Origin: Campylobacterota bacterium
Lineage (GTDB): Bacteria; Campylobacterota; Campylobacteria; Campylobacterales; JAADDG01
Assembly: GCA_013154075.1 (NCBI GenBank)
Contig: JAADDG010000157.1
Location: 1-9,048, forward strand
Direction: 5' to 3'
Length of the DNA: 9,048 bases
Position 1 is the stretch's first letter, and each line of letters begins with the position of its first letter. Both the position numbers and the translations under genes were made by a program. Under the pieces are notes generated by a model that saw nothing but the letters and a program-made list of their open reading frames with translations, was not told the origin of the DNA and made no database searches. Shown here piece after piece: positions 1-6,671 of this stretch.

Positions 1-87
1 GATAAGGTAATAGAAAATTTCGATAATTTTGATACAATTGCGAAAATAAAAAAGAACGAGTGGTTTACTCTCGTTTTAAAAAAGTAA
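1..87 (+). CDS. prmA: 3' end of a gene, probably ribosomal protein L11 methyltransferase (partial)
   Basis: The frame starting at base 1 is open for 28 codons and stops with TAA at 85-87, 11 nt before the ftsH start. The visible tail ends N-E-W-F-T-L-V-L-K-K. A Trp followed by a short hydrophobic strand and a Lys-rich end is how PrmA proteins usually finish; PrmA trimethylates ribosomal protein L11 using S-adenosylmethionine. My memory that prmA precedes ftsH in Campylobacter supports the call. Too little is visible to show the methyltransferase fold, so the reading frame is secure but the name is an inference. The short gap suggests co-transcription with ftsH. Confidence 0.5.
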   Translation, partial: DKVIENFDNFDTIAKIKKNEWFTLVLKK

Positions 88-98
88 AAAGGCGGTAA

Positions 99-2120
99 AT
101 GGCAAAGAAAAGAAACAATAAGAATAAAAAGAATAATAACTTTTTTAACGATAACCCTCTGCTGGTCTTTGCGATTTTTTCAATTATTATTATTCTGATT
201 TTCAAATCGGTTCTAAATCCTCAAGCCGGAGGTAATTTCGGCCAGCAAGGAAACGGCGTCTCTTCCGGGATGGTAGCTTCTACGAAAGAGGTTAGCTACT
301 CTCAACTAAAAGAGATGATAAAAAGCAAGCAGGTAAATTATGTCGCTATCGGTCAAACAACCATCAAAGCAATTAGCAATCAAAACGGTATAAAAACCGT
401 CTATATCGCAAAAAAGGTGCCGGGCGATACTACTTTGATCCCTCTTTTGGAGAAAAATCATATCCCTTACGGAGGATATAACGAAACAAATTGGTTTACG
501 GAGATATTTTTCTCTTGGATTCTTCCTATTTTTATATTTTTCGCTATCTGGATGTTTTTGGCAAACAGAATGCAAAAGAATATGGGTGGCGGAATTTTGG
601 GAATGGGCAGCAGCAGAAAGCTTGTCAATTCCGAAAAGCCCAAAGTCAAATTCGATGACGTAGCGGGTGTGGAGGAAGCCAAAGAGGAGGTTAAGGAGAT
701 CGTAGATTTTCTAAAACATCCCGAAAGATATATAAGGCTCGGTGCTAAGATTCCGAAAGGAGTTTTGCTTGTGGGACCTCCGGGGACCGGTAAGACTCTT
801 TTGGCAAAAGCGGTTGCGGGTGAGGCTGACGTGCCGTTTTTCTCCGTTAGCGGTTCGAGTTTTATAGAAATGTTTGTGGGAGTCGGTGCGGCAAGAGTCA
901 GAGATCTATTTGAACAGGCCAAAAAAGAGGCTCCTTCCATTATTTTTATAGATGAGATAGACGCTATAGGAAAGAGTAGAGCGGCTGCGGGATCTATCGG
1001 AGGAAACGACGAGAGAGAGCAAACGCTAAATCAGCTTTTGGCGGAGATGGACGGTTTTAGCTCCGATAAATCTCCCGTTATCGTTTTGGCGGCTACCAAC
1101 AGGCCGGAGGTTTTGGATCCGGCTCTTCTTAGACCGGGAAGATTTGATAGACAAGTGCTTGTAGATAAGCCCGATTTCAAAGGAAGAGTGGAGATTTTGA
1201 AAGTCCATATCAAAGATATCAAGATAGCCGATGATGTGGATATCGAGGAGATAGCCAGACTCACTGCGGGACTTGCCGGAGCGGATCTTGCCAATATAAT
1301 CAACGAAGCGGCACTTCTTGCCGGAAGACAGAACAAAGATAAAGTTCATCAGCAGGATTTGATAGAGGCTGTCGAGAGAGCTATCGCCGGACTTGAGAAA
1401 AAGAGCAGAAGAATCAATCCCAAAGAGAAAAAGATCGTCGCTTATCATGAGAGCGGTCATGCATTGATAGCGGAAATTACCGAAGGTGCGAGAAAGGTAT
1501 CCAAAGTATCCATTATTCCAAGAGGTCTTGCCGCTTTGGGTTATACGCTAAATACTCCAGAAGAGAACAAATATCTTATGCAAAAGCATGAGCTTATTGC
1601 CGAGATAGACGTTTTGTTGGGAGGTAGAGGAGCCGAAGAGGTATTTATAGGAGAGATCTCTACCGGAGCTTCCAACGATCTTGAGAGGGCTACCGATATC
1701 GTAAAAAGTATGGTTAGCATGTATGGAATGAGCGAAGTGGCCGGTTTGATGGTGCTTGAGAAGCAGCAAAATCTCTTCTTGCCGGGAGGAACGACTAAAG
1801 AGTATAGCGAGAAGATGGCGGAAGAGATGGATGAGTATGTGAAAAACTTCCTCGATCAAAGATATAAGCATGTAATTTCTCTTTTAAAAGAGTATAGAGG
1901 AGCGATTGAGAAGATGGTGGAGTGCCTCTTTAAAGAGGAGACGATCGAGGGCAAAAAAGTGGTCGAAATCATCAAGCAGTATGAAGAAGAGATGGGAATG
2001 GAGAGCAGACTTGTCGAGCATGAAGAGGAGGATAGCGACATAAAAGAGAGCAAAAAGAGCGCAAAAGAGGATAAGAGCGAAGAGTCTTTGCAAAAAGAAG
2101 ATAAAGAGCAAAAAGAGTAA
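99..2120 (+). CDS. ftsH: ATP-dependent zinc metalloprotease FtsH
   Basis: Membrane-anchored AAA+ protease that extracts and degrades misfolded membrane proteins and selected soluble regulators; it works as a hexamer facing the cytoplasm. The 673 residues show a Lys/Asn-rich N-tail, a membrane helix at about 20-38, a periplasmic domain of about 95 residues and a second helix at about 134-155. The AAA+ domain has Walker A GPPGTGKT (226-233), pore residues F-V-G (259-261), Walker B IIFIDEID (281-288) and the second region of homology with arginine fingers R345 and R348. The peptidase has HESGH (450-454) with D527 as likely third zinc ligand, so it should be active. It is about 30 residues longer than E. 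coli FtsH because of an acidic/Lys-rich tail (about 640-673) of low complexity. The start is supported by AAAGG at 88-92. Its stop overlaps the pssA start. Confidence 0.97.
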   Translation: MAKKRNNKNKKNNNFFNDNPLLVFAIFSIIIILIFKSVLNPQAGGNFGQQGNGVSSGMVASTKEVSYSQLKEMIKSKQVNYVAIGQTTIKAISNQNGIKTVYIAKKVPGDTTLIPLLEKNHIPYGGYNETNWFTEIFFSWILPIFIFFAIWMFLANRMQKNMGGGILGMGSSRKLVNSEKPKVKFDDVAGVEEAKEEVKEIVDFLKHPERYIRLGAKIPKGVLLVGPPGTGKTLLAKAVAGEADVPFFSVSGSSFIEMFVGVGAARVRDLFEQAKKEAPSIIFIDEIDAIGKSRAAAGSIGGNDEREQTLNQLLAEMDGFSSDKSPVIVLAATNRPEVLDPALLRPGRFDRQVLVDKPDFKGRVEILKVHIKDIKIADDVDIEEIARLTAGLAGADLANIINEAALLAGRQNKDKVHQQDLIEAVERAIAGLEKKSRRINPKEKKIVAYHESGHALIAEITEGARKVSKVSIIPRGLAALGYTLNTPEENKYLMQKHELIAEIDVLLGGRGAEEVFIGEISTGASNDLERATDIVKSMVSMYGMSEVAGLMVLEKQQNLFLPGGTTKEYSEKMAEEMDEYVKNFLDQRYKHVISLLKEYRGAIEKMVECLFKEETIEGKKVVEIIKQYEEEMGMESRLVEHEEEDSDIKESKKSAKEDKSEESLQKEDKEQKE

Positions 2121-2839
2121 TGAGAGAAAACCGCCTACAGCTTATCTATCTGCTTCCAAATCTTTTCACGGCGGGAAGCGTATTTGTAGGCGTGATCTCT
2201 ATCATAAATTCGGCAAAAGGGCATTTTACCCATGCGGCCGGATTTATTTTCTTGGCTTTGATTTTTGACGGGTTGGACGGAAGGATTGCAAGATTTACCA
2301 AAACGACAAGCAAATTCGGAGCCGAGTTTGATTCGTTGGCCGATATCGTCTCTTTCGGAGTCGCGCCCGCTATGCTTTTTTATTTCAGTATGGGGGACGA
2401 GTACGGACGAGTAGGCTCTTTGGCCGCCGCTATGTATGTGGTTTTCGGAGCGGTTAGGCTTGCAAGGTTCAACGTAACTTCCGCCTCTATAGAGCCTTCC
2501 GTTTTTATAGGAGTGCCTATTCCCACAGCCGCCGTTTTTTCGGTCTCGTGGGTATTGATAGCTTTTGAGCTTGAGAGCTCTTTTTTCAATTTTTTGGTTT
2601 TGATAAATATCTTTCTTATCTCTCTTTTGATGGTTAGCAATATCAGATATCCGAGTTTCAAAAAGATAGATTTTAATAAAGCCAATTTTAGAAAAGTGCT
2701 GATTTTGATGATTTTGATTTTTTCTCTTATCTATTTAAATCCCGTAGTGGCGCTGTTTATGGGATCTACTTCTTATGTGATTTACGGGATAGTTAGGGGT
2801 TTTTATCATTTTGTTTTAAGAAAAAGGGGCAAATCGTAA
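2120..2839 (+). CDS. pssA: CDP-diacylglycerol--serine O-phosphatidyltransferase
   Basis: Inner-membrane enzyme that joins CDP-diacylglycerol and L-serine to give phosphatidylserine, the precursor of phosphatidylethanolamine. The CDP-alcohol phosphotransferase signature D-x2-DG-x2-AR-x8-G-x3-D-x3-D is complete: D50, D53, G54, A57, R58, G67, D71, D75. The rest is mostly hydrophobic, with about six to eight membrane segments and a Lys/Arg-rich C-terminus. At 239 residues it fits the membrane-bound type II PssA family, not the peripheral E. coli type. The start is the ATG inside TAATG, sharing one base with the ftsH stop, and only a weak purine stretch (2112-2117) precedes it, so translation is probably coupled to ftsH. 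The psd decarboxylase needed for the next step is not in this window. Confidence 0.95.
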   Translation: MRENRLQLIYLLPNLFTAGSVFVGVISIINSAKGHFTHAAGFIFLALIFDGLDGRIARFTKTTSKFGAEFDSLADIVSFGVAPAMLFYFSMGDEYGRVGSLAAAMYVVFGAVRLARFNVTSASIEPSVFIGVPIPTAAVFSVSWVLIAFELESSFFNFLVLINIFLISLLMVSNIRYPSFKKIDFNKANFRKVLILMILIFSLIYLNPVVALFMGSTSYVIYGIVRGFYHFVLRKRGKS

Positions 2840-2849
2840 AATTTTATTG

Positions 2850-2855
2850 TATAAT
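2850..2855 (+). promoter_or_regulatory. Candidate -10 box (TATAAT) for the leader peptide and leuA
   Basis: A perfect TATAAT lies just after the pssA stop, placing a start site near 2862, about 28 nt upstream of the leader ORF. No good -35 box is visible, which is common in Campylobacterota. A second TATAAT at 2867-2872 would start transcription around the leader SD, so it is the less likely choice. This promoter would separate leuA from the ftsH-pssA unit. Confidence 0.5.
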
Positions 2856-2889
2856 AGACTTTCAATTATAATTTTTGAAAGGAGAGAAG

Positions 2890-2982
2890 ATGCGTCGTAA
2901 TCGATATGAAGTTGATATTAAAATAGATAGATTTTTTGCTACTGCCAAAGTTAGAAACTCTCTCCTGCTGCTTTTCCTCTAA
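2890..2982 (+). CDS. Leucine-rich leader peptide upstream of leuA (leuL-like)
   Basis: A 30-codon ORF starts with ATG preceded by AAAGGAGAG (2878-2886), one of the best SDs in the window, and ends with TAA. The N-terminal part is basic and unremarkable; residues 24-30 read S-L-L-L-L-F-L, encoded with CTC, CTG, CTG, CTT, TTC and CTC, so five of the last six codons are Leu. CTC and CTG are used less than TTG and CTT in leuA next door. A short, well-initiated ORF ending in codons for the end product of the next gene is the classic layout of an amino-acid-sensing leader peptide, in which the ribosome stalls when charged tRNA-Leu is scarce. The peptide itself probably has no function. Its position 83 nt before leuA and its own promoter fit. 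The role is inferred; the ORF and codon run are directly seen. Confidence 0.75.
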   Translation: MRRNRYEVDIKIDRFFATAKVRNSLLLLFL

Positions 2983-2988
2983 TAACCC

Positions 2989-3058
2989 TCTTTTATTATT
3001 TACCTTTAATCTTTTTCAATGAAAAACTTTATACAATTTCAAATTAAATAATTAAGGA
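2989..3058 (+). promoter_or_regulatory. Possible leuA SD-masking stem after the leader ORF
   Basis: Bases 2989-3002 can pair with 3045-3058: five pairs (one G-U) covering the leuA SD AAGGA at 3054-3058, a U-U mismatch, then eight A-U pairs (ATTATTTA with TAAATAAT). A second option, CCTTTAAT (3003-3010) with ATTAAGG (3051-3057) and one bulge, masks the same SD. A weak competing hairpin, TAATAA (2980-2985) with TTATTA (2993-2998), overlaps the leader stop and the left arm of the first stem. No GC-rich hairpin with a T-run occurs before leuA, so any leucine control here is more likely translational than by intrinsic termination. The pairings are AT-rich, so their stability is uncertain. Confidence 0.35.
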
Positions 3059-3065
3059 TATAAAA

Positions 3066-4619
3066 ATGTCAAAAGATATAATAAGAATTTTCGATACCAC
3101 TTTAAGAGACGGAGAGCAGAGTCCCGGTGCTTCTATGAATGTAGAAGAAAAAGTTCAGATAGCTTTACAGTTGCAAAAATTGGGAGTCGATATCATAGAG
3201 GCAGGTTTTGCGGCGGCAAGTCCCGGAGATTTTGAAGCGATAGAGAGAATCAGCGAGGTTGTCGATAAAAGCGTTGTATGCTCTTTGGCAAGGGCGTTGG
3301 AGAAGGATATCAAAGCGGCCGGAGAGTCTATAAAAAAGGCGAAACATCAAAGAATCCATACCTTTATAGCTACAAGTCCGATTCATATGAAATATAAGCT
3401 TAGAATGGAGCCGCAAGAGGTTATCAAAAGGGCCGTGGAAGCGGTAAAGTACGCCAAGACTTTTACCGATGACGTGGAGTTTTCCTGCGAAGATGCGGGA
3501 AGAAGCGAGATGAGCTTTTTGAAAGAGATTTTGGATGAGGTGATAAAGGCGGGAGCTACTACGTTGAATATCCCGGATACCGTCGGATATAGATTTCCTC
3601 AAGAGATGGAAGCTATGATTAGAGAGCTTAAGGAGTTTGTAGGGGATAGAGCGATTTTGTCCGTGCATTGCCATAACGATTTAGGACTTGCGGTGGCCAA
3701 TTCTTTGGCAAGCGTTTTGGCGGGAGCGAGACAAGTGGAGTGTACTATAAACGGTTTGGGTGAGAGAGCCGGAAATGCGGCCTTGGAAGAGGTTGTAATG
3801 GCTATAAAGGTAAGAAAGGATATCTTTAAAAATATGGATACCAATATAAATACCAAAGAGATCTATCCTACAAGCAAATTGGTGTCCAATATCACAGGAA
3901 TCATTCCTCAGCCAAACAAAGCGATAGTGGGCAAAAATGCGTTTGCTCACGAGAGCGGAATCCATCAAGACGGCGTTTTGAAACACCAAGAGACTTATGA
4001 GATTATGAGAGCGGAAGATATAGGCTTGGATAAAAACGCCATAGTTTTAGGAAAGCATTCCGGAAGGCATGCCTTTAAGAAAAAGATAGAGGATTTGGGC
4101 TATAGTTTGAGCGAAGAGGAGATAAACGAAGCTTTTATGAAGTTTAAGGAGTTGGCCGATAAGAAAAAAGAGATTTTTGACGACGATATCAGAGCTTTGG
4201 TAGCCGATGAGATAGTGAAAATCCCTCAAGTTTACGAGCTTGTAAGAATGCAGCTTAACGATTGTACGGGAGGCGTTCCGAGTGCTGCAGTGACTATAAG
4301 ATATCAAGATAAAGAGATTACTGATGCCGCTATAGGGGACGGGACGATAGACGCTATCTTTAAAACGATAGATAGAATAAGCGGTATAAGAGGACTTTTG
4401 AAAGATTATAGAGTCAATGCGGTTACACAAGGTAAAGACGCTTTGGCGAAAGTTGTGGTTAAGGTGGTTTTCGAGGAGGAGAAACCTGCCGTTATGGGGC
4501 ACGGGCTTAGCATAGATACGATGCTTGCGAGTGCGAGAGCCTATATTTCGGCTTTGAATAGTTATCTTTCTATGAAGGAGGGACTTGGTAAAATCAACCC
4601 TCAAAGAGACAGTATCTGA
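3066..4619 (+). CDS. leuA: 2-isopropylmalate synthase
   Basis: First committed step of leucine synthesis: condenses acetyl-CoA with 2-oxoisovalerate to 2-isopropylmalate in the cytoplasm. The N-terminal catalytic TIM barrel opens with TTLRDGEQSPG (11-21, metal ligand D15), followed by the metal ligands in HCHND (201-205) and the G-N pair in ERAGNAALEE (236-237). HESGIHQDG (295-303) lies in the linker region. The C-terminal part (about 385-500, with DCTGGVPSAAV at 399-409) is the LeuA regulatory domain that normally gives leucine feedback inhibition. At 517 residues it is full length and close to E. coli LeuA. AAGGA at 3054-3058, 7 nt before the ATG, supports the start. leuB, leuC and leuD are not in the window. 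Expression is probably tied to the leader peptide upstream. Confidence 0.97.
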   Translation: MSKDIIRIFDTTLRDGEQSPGASMNVEEKVQIALQLQKLGVDIIEAGFAAASPGDFEAIERISEVVDKSVVCSLARALEKDIKAAGESIKKAKHQRIHTFIATSPIHMKYKLRMEPQEVIKRAVEAVKYAKTFTDDVEFSCEDAGRSEMSFLKEILDEVIKAGATTLNIPDTVGYRFPQEMEAMIRELKEFVGDRAILSVHCHNDLGLAVANSLASVLAGARQVECTINGLGERAGNAALEEVVMAIKVRKDIFKNMDTNINTKEIYPTSKLVSNITGIIPQPNKAIVGKNAFAHESGIHQDGVLKHQETYEIMRAEDIGLDKNAIVLGKHSGRHAFKKKIEDLGYSLSEEEINEAFMKFKELADKKKEIFDDDIRALVADEIVKIPQVYELVRMQLNDCTGGVPSAAVTIRYQDKEITDAAIGDGTIDAIFKTIDRISGIRGLLKDYRVNAVTQGKDALAKVVVKVVFEEEKPAVMGHGLSIDTMLASARAYISALNSYLSMKEGLGKINPQRDSI

Positions 4620-4635
4620 TTTTTATCTGATTTAT

Positions 4636-4693
4636 GCCGCCTCTAAAAATGTGTTAAGTGAATTTTTATTAAAATAGAGTAAAGGGAGGCGGC
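4636..4693 (+). promoter_or_regulatory. Inverted repeat that would mask the SD of the acyl-CoA ligase
   Basis: GCCGCCTC (4636-4643) is an exact inverted repeat of GAGGCGGC (4686-4693). The right arm contains most of the SD GGAGG (4685-4689) and ends 2 nt before the ATG. Immediately inside the left arm, TAAAAAT (4644-4650) can pair with ATTTTTA (4662-4668), giving 15 continuous paired bases on the left side with a 17-nt bulge on the right. RNA reading through from leuA could fold this way and block translation. An 8-bp GC-rich repeat is unlikely by chance in such an AT-rich gap. It lacks the T-run of a normal terminator. Function is inferred. Confidence 0.45.
4670..4675 (+). promoter_or_regulatory. 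Candidate -10 box (TAAAAT) for the acyl-CoA ligase
   Basis: TAAAAT sits 20 nt before the SD-to-start region, in the unpaired bulge of the inverted repeat around it. A transcript from here would start near 4682 and lack the left arm of the repeat, leaving the SD free. No convincing -35 box is seen, and AT-rich hexamers of this kind are common here, so the call is weak. Confidence 0.3.
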
Positions 4694-4695
4694 TA

Positions 4696-6252
4696 ATGTT
4701 TGATTATAAATATAATAGTTTCTATGAAGTTTTAAGCTATCATGCCAAAGAGTATCCGAGCAGAACGGCCTATTTTATAGAAAATAGAAAGATCGACTTT
4801 TATAGACTGAAGATGAAAGTCGATACTTTCGCAAGATTTTTGGAATTTATAGGAGTAAAAAAGGGCGATAGGGTCGCTTTGGTGGTGGAAAACTCTTTGG
4901 AGTTCGTAGTTGCTTTTTTGGCCGCCGGCAAACTGGGGGCCGTTGCGGTTCCTATAAATACTTTCTTAAAAGAGGATGAAATAGCTTATATTTTAAACGA
5001 CTGTGAAGCTAAGATCCTCGTATCCTCTTCAAAATTTGCCAAAAATACCCAAAATCTTATGGAGAAAACCAAAGTTGAAAAGATAGTGTGGGAGGGGGAG
5101 AGGATAACTTTGGATGAGAATAATATCTCTTTCAAAGAGATTTTATCCAATCTCGAATCTCATGAGATGGTTAGATATAAACCGAATATTGAAGATTTGG
5201 CCGTAATAATATACACTTCCGGCACTACCGGAAAACCAAAAGGTGCTATGCTTAGCTATAAAAATATCTTTGCAAATATTTACGGTGTTAGTGAATTGAT
5301 GAAAATTACCCCAAAAGATAGATTTATAGTCTATTTACCTATGTTTCACTCCTTTACTTTGACGGTTAGTATATTGATGCCGCTTTTTTTCGGAAGTGCG
5401 GTAGTTATTATAAGATCTATCATGCCTTTTTCAAATATCATAAAGCAGACTCTACTTAAAAAAGTTACTATTTTTACCGGTGTGCCCGATGTCTATAACG
5501 CCCTTAGCAAAGCGAAACTTCCTTGGTATTTTCATTGGTTTAATAAAGTGAAATTTTATGTAAGCGGAGCCGCTCCTTTGTCGGAGGAGACTCTAAAAAG
5601 ATTTAAAAAGAAGTTTAGAAGAGGAAAACTTCTTGAAGGGTACGGACTTAGTGAAGCTTCTCCGGTGGTTTCCGTGAATCTTCCTAACAGACAAAAGCCT
5701 CTCTCGGTAGGTCCGGCTCTTCCCGGAGTGGAAGTTAAGATAGTCAATGAAGATATGGTGGAGGTTGCAAGGGGGGAGATAGGAGAGATTATCGTAAAGG
5801 GCGATAATGTGATGATGGGGTATTTAAACAGACCTGAAGCTACTGTAGAGACGATTATAAACGGCTGGCTTAAAACCGGAGATCTCGGTAAGATGGATGA
5901 GGACGGATTTATCTATATAGTGGATAGGAAAAAGGATCTGATTATCTCTAAAGGGATCAATATCTATCCAAGAGAGATAGAAGAGGTTTTAATGAAATTT
6001 CCAAACGTCAAAGCCGCCGCCGTTATAGGAGTCAAAGATGAAAAAGGTGTGGAGGTGCCCGTAGCTTATATAGAACCTGAGGAAAATAGCGATATAGATG
6101 AAAGTAAAATTAAAAGATATCTAAAGGAAAACTTGGCGAACTTTAAAGTTCCAAGAAACGTTCATATAGTCAAAGAACTTCCCAAAAACGCAACCGGAAA
6201 AGTTCTAAAAAGAGTTCTTAGAGAGAGATTGAAAGAGGAGAGGAGTCTGTAG
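4696..6252 (+). CDS. AMP-forming fatty-acyl-CoA synthetase (long-chain-fatty-acid--CoA ligase family)
   Basis: Activates a carboxylic acid, most likely a medium- or long-chain fatty acid, with ATP and CoA through an acyl-adenylate. All core motifs of the adenylate-forming superfamily are present: phosphate loop YTSGTTGKPKG (173-183), YGLSEASP (316-323), TGDLG (394-398), hinge DRKKDLIISKG (410-420) and PKNATGKVLKR (496-506) with catalytic Lys K502. At 518 residues it has the normal two-domain length; no signal peptide or membrane helix is obvious. The GGAGG SD 6 nt before the ATG supports the start but lies inside an inverted repeat. No beta-oxidation genes are nearby, so it may serve phospholipid remodelling or uptake of exogenous fatty acid instead of catabolism. 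The exact substrate cannot be read from sequence, so I do not assign fadD. Confidence 0.9.
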   Translation: MFDYKYNSFYEVLSYHAKEYPSRTAYFIENRKIDFYRLKMKVDTFARFLEFIGVKKGDRVALVVENSLEFVVAFLAAGKLGAVAVPINTFLKEDEIAYILNDCEAKILVSSSKFAKNTQNLMEKTKVEKIVWEGERITLDENNISFKEILSNLESHEMVRYKPNIEDLAVIIYTSGTTGKPKGAMLSYKNIFANIYGVSELMKITPKDRFIVYLPMFHSFTLTVSILMPLFFGSAVVIIRSIMPFSNIIKQTLLKKVTIFTGVPDVYNALSKAKLPWYFHWFNKVKFYVSGAAPLSEETLKRFKKKFRRGKLLEGYGLSEASPVVSVNLPNRQKPLSVGPALPGVEVKIVNEDMVEVARGEIGEIIVKGDNVMMGYLNRPEATVETIINGWLKTGDLGKMDEDGFIYIVDRKKDLIISKGINIYPREIEEVLMKFPNVKAAAVIGVKDEKGVEVPVAYIEPEENSDIDESKIKRYLKENLANFKVPRNVHIVKELPKNATGKVLKRVLRERLKEERSL

Positions 6253-6262
6253 ACTCTCTCTT
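6236..6262. terminator. Hairpin at the junction of two convergent genes
   Basis: Bases 6236-6247 pair with 6252-6262 (11 pairs including one G-U, one bulged G at 6242, loop TGTA). The stem spans the last codons of the acyl-CoA ligase, its stop and the stop of the minus-strand small gene, whose ends are only 8 nt apart. Position and stem quality fit a shared bidirectional terminator. No clean T-run follows on either strand (TTAATCTG on +, CTTTC on -), so termination efficiency is doubtful. Confidence 0.45.
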
Positions 6263-6470
6263 AATCTGAGAATTTCTTTAAGATTTTTTTAAATAATCTT
6301 TCGTAAAACTCGTCTTGTGTTTTATTTTCCGCCTCTTTCCAAACCTCTTTCAAAGGTAGATCCTCTTCGCTTGGGAAATCGCTATCTTTATATTCTTTAT
6401 GCGAAAAGAGTTTTTTGGAGTTTAATAGGTTCTCTTCGTTTGAATTTTGAATCTCGTTCATTTCATTCAT
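6261..6470 (-). CDS. Small charged protein of unknown function (69 residues)
   Basis: I do not recognise this protein. It is very hydrophilic and rich in Glu, Lys, Asn and Asp, with no membrane segment, no cysteines and no signal peptide, so it is probably cytoplasmic. The N-terminal 25 residues look disordered (Asn/Glu/Ser-rich). The middle holds a D-S-D-F-P-S-E-E-D-L-P-L segment, and the C-terminal third (about 42-67, including EFYERLFKKILKKF) could form an amphipathic helix. It appears to be a real gene: AAGGA (6477-6481) lies 6 nt before the ATG and TATAAT (6491-6496) just upstream, both correctly oriented. A second Met at residue 4 is an alternative start but is less well spaced from the SD. 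It converges with the acyl-CoA ligase and is transcribed alone. Confidence 0.72.
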   Translation of the reverse strand: MNEMNEIQNSNEENLLNSKKLFSHKEYKDSDFPSEEDLPLKEVWKEAENKTQDEFYERLFKKILKKFSD

Positions 6471-6490
6471 ATTCCATCCTTTTTGATTAA

Positions 6491-6496
6491 ATTATA
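6491..6496 (-). promoter_or_regulatory. -10 box (TATAAT) for the small minus-strand gene
   Basis: Read on the minus strand, TATAAT lies 20 nt before the ATG with AAGGA between them. The start site would fall near 6484, giving a very short untranslated leader. No clear -35 box is seen. Confidence 0.5.
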
Positions 6497-6536
6497 GCAC
6501 AAAAATAAAATTTTTAACTTAAATTCTATAATAAAA

Positions 6537-6554
6537 TATACTTTTATAAGTATA
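6537..6554. repeat. Short palindrome, 7-bp arms
   Basis: TATACTT (6537-6543) and AAGTATA (6548-6554) form exact inverted arms around TTAT. It lies 41 nt or more upstream of the -10 box of the small minus-strand gene and could be an operator, but AT-rich sequence produces such palindromes readily. Confidence 0.3.
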
Positions 6555-6583
6555 GTATTTTTAATAATATTTTGTTTTTATTC

Positions 6584-6614
6584 TAACTAAAATATAAAAA
6601 ATATTCCTTAGTTA
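6584..6614. repeat. Inverted repeat with 12-bp arms
   Basis: TAACTAA followed by AATAT (6584-6595) pairs with ATATT and TTAGTTA (6601-6605 and 6608-6614), with a CC bulge at 6606-6607 and an A5 loop. All but one pair are A-T. No T-run follows on either strand, so it is not an obvious terminator. It lies centrally between two divergent genes. Confidence 0.35.
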
Positions 6615-6671
6615 AAAACCAAAGTCTATAAAGCCCAAAAAACTTAATTAACTTTCAATGCTATTTTTTTA

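Noticed and set aside
467..940. Long minus-strand open frame inside ftsH
   Set aside because: It mirrors conserved AAA+ coding sequence on the other strand, has no SD and resembles no known protein; similar antisense frames inside leuA and amtB were dropped for the same reason.
3011..3027. TTTTTC-AAT-GAAAAA hairpin before leuA as an intrinsic terminator
   Set aside because: Only one G-C pair, three-base loop and no T-run after it (next bases CTTTA).
6280..6300. AAGATT/AATCTT hairpin with T7 as a terminator for the acyl-CoA ligase
   Set aside because: It lies within the coding end of the small minus-strand gene, the T-run is in the loop and not after the stem, and the stem at 6236-6262 is better placed.
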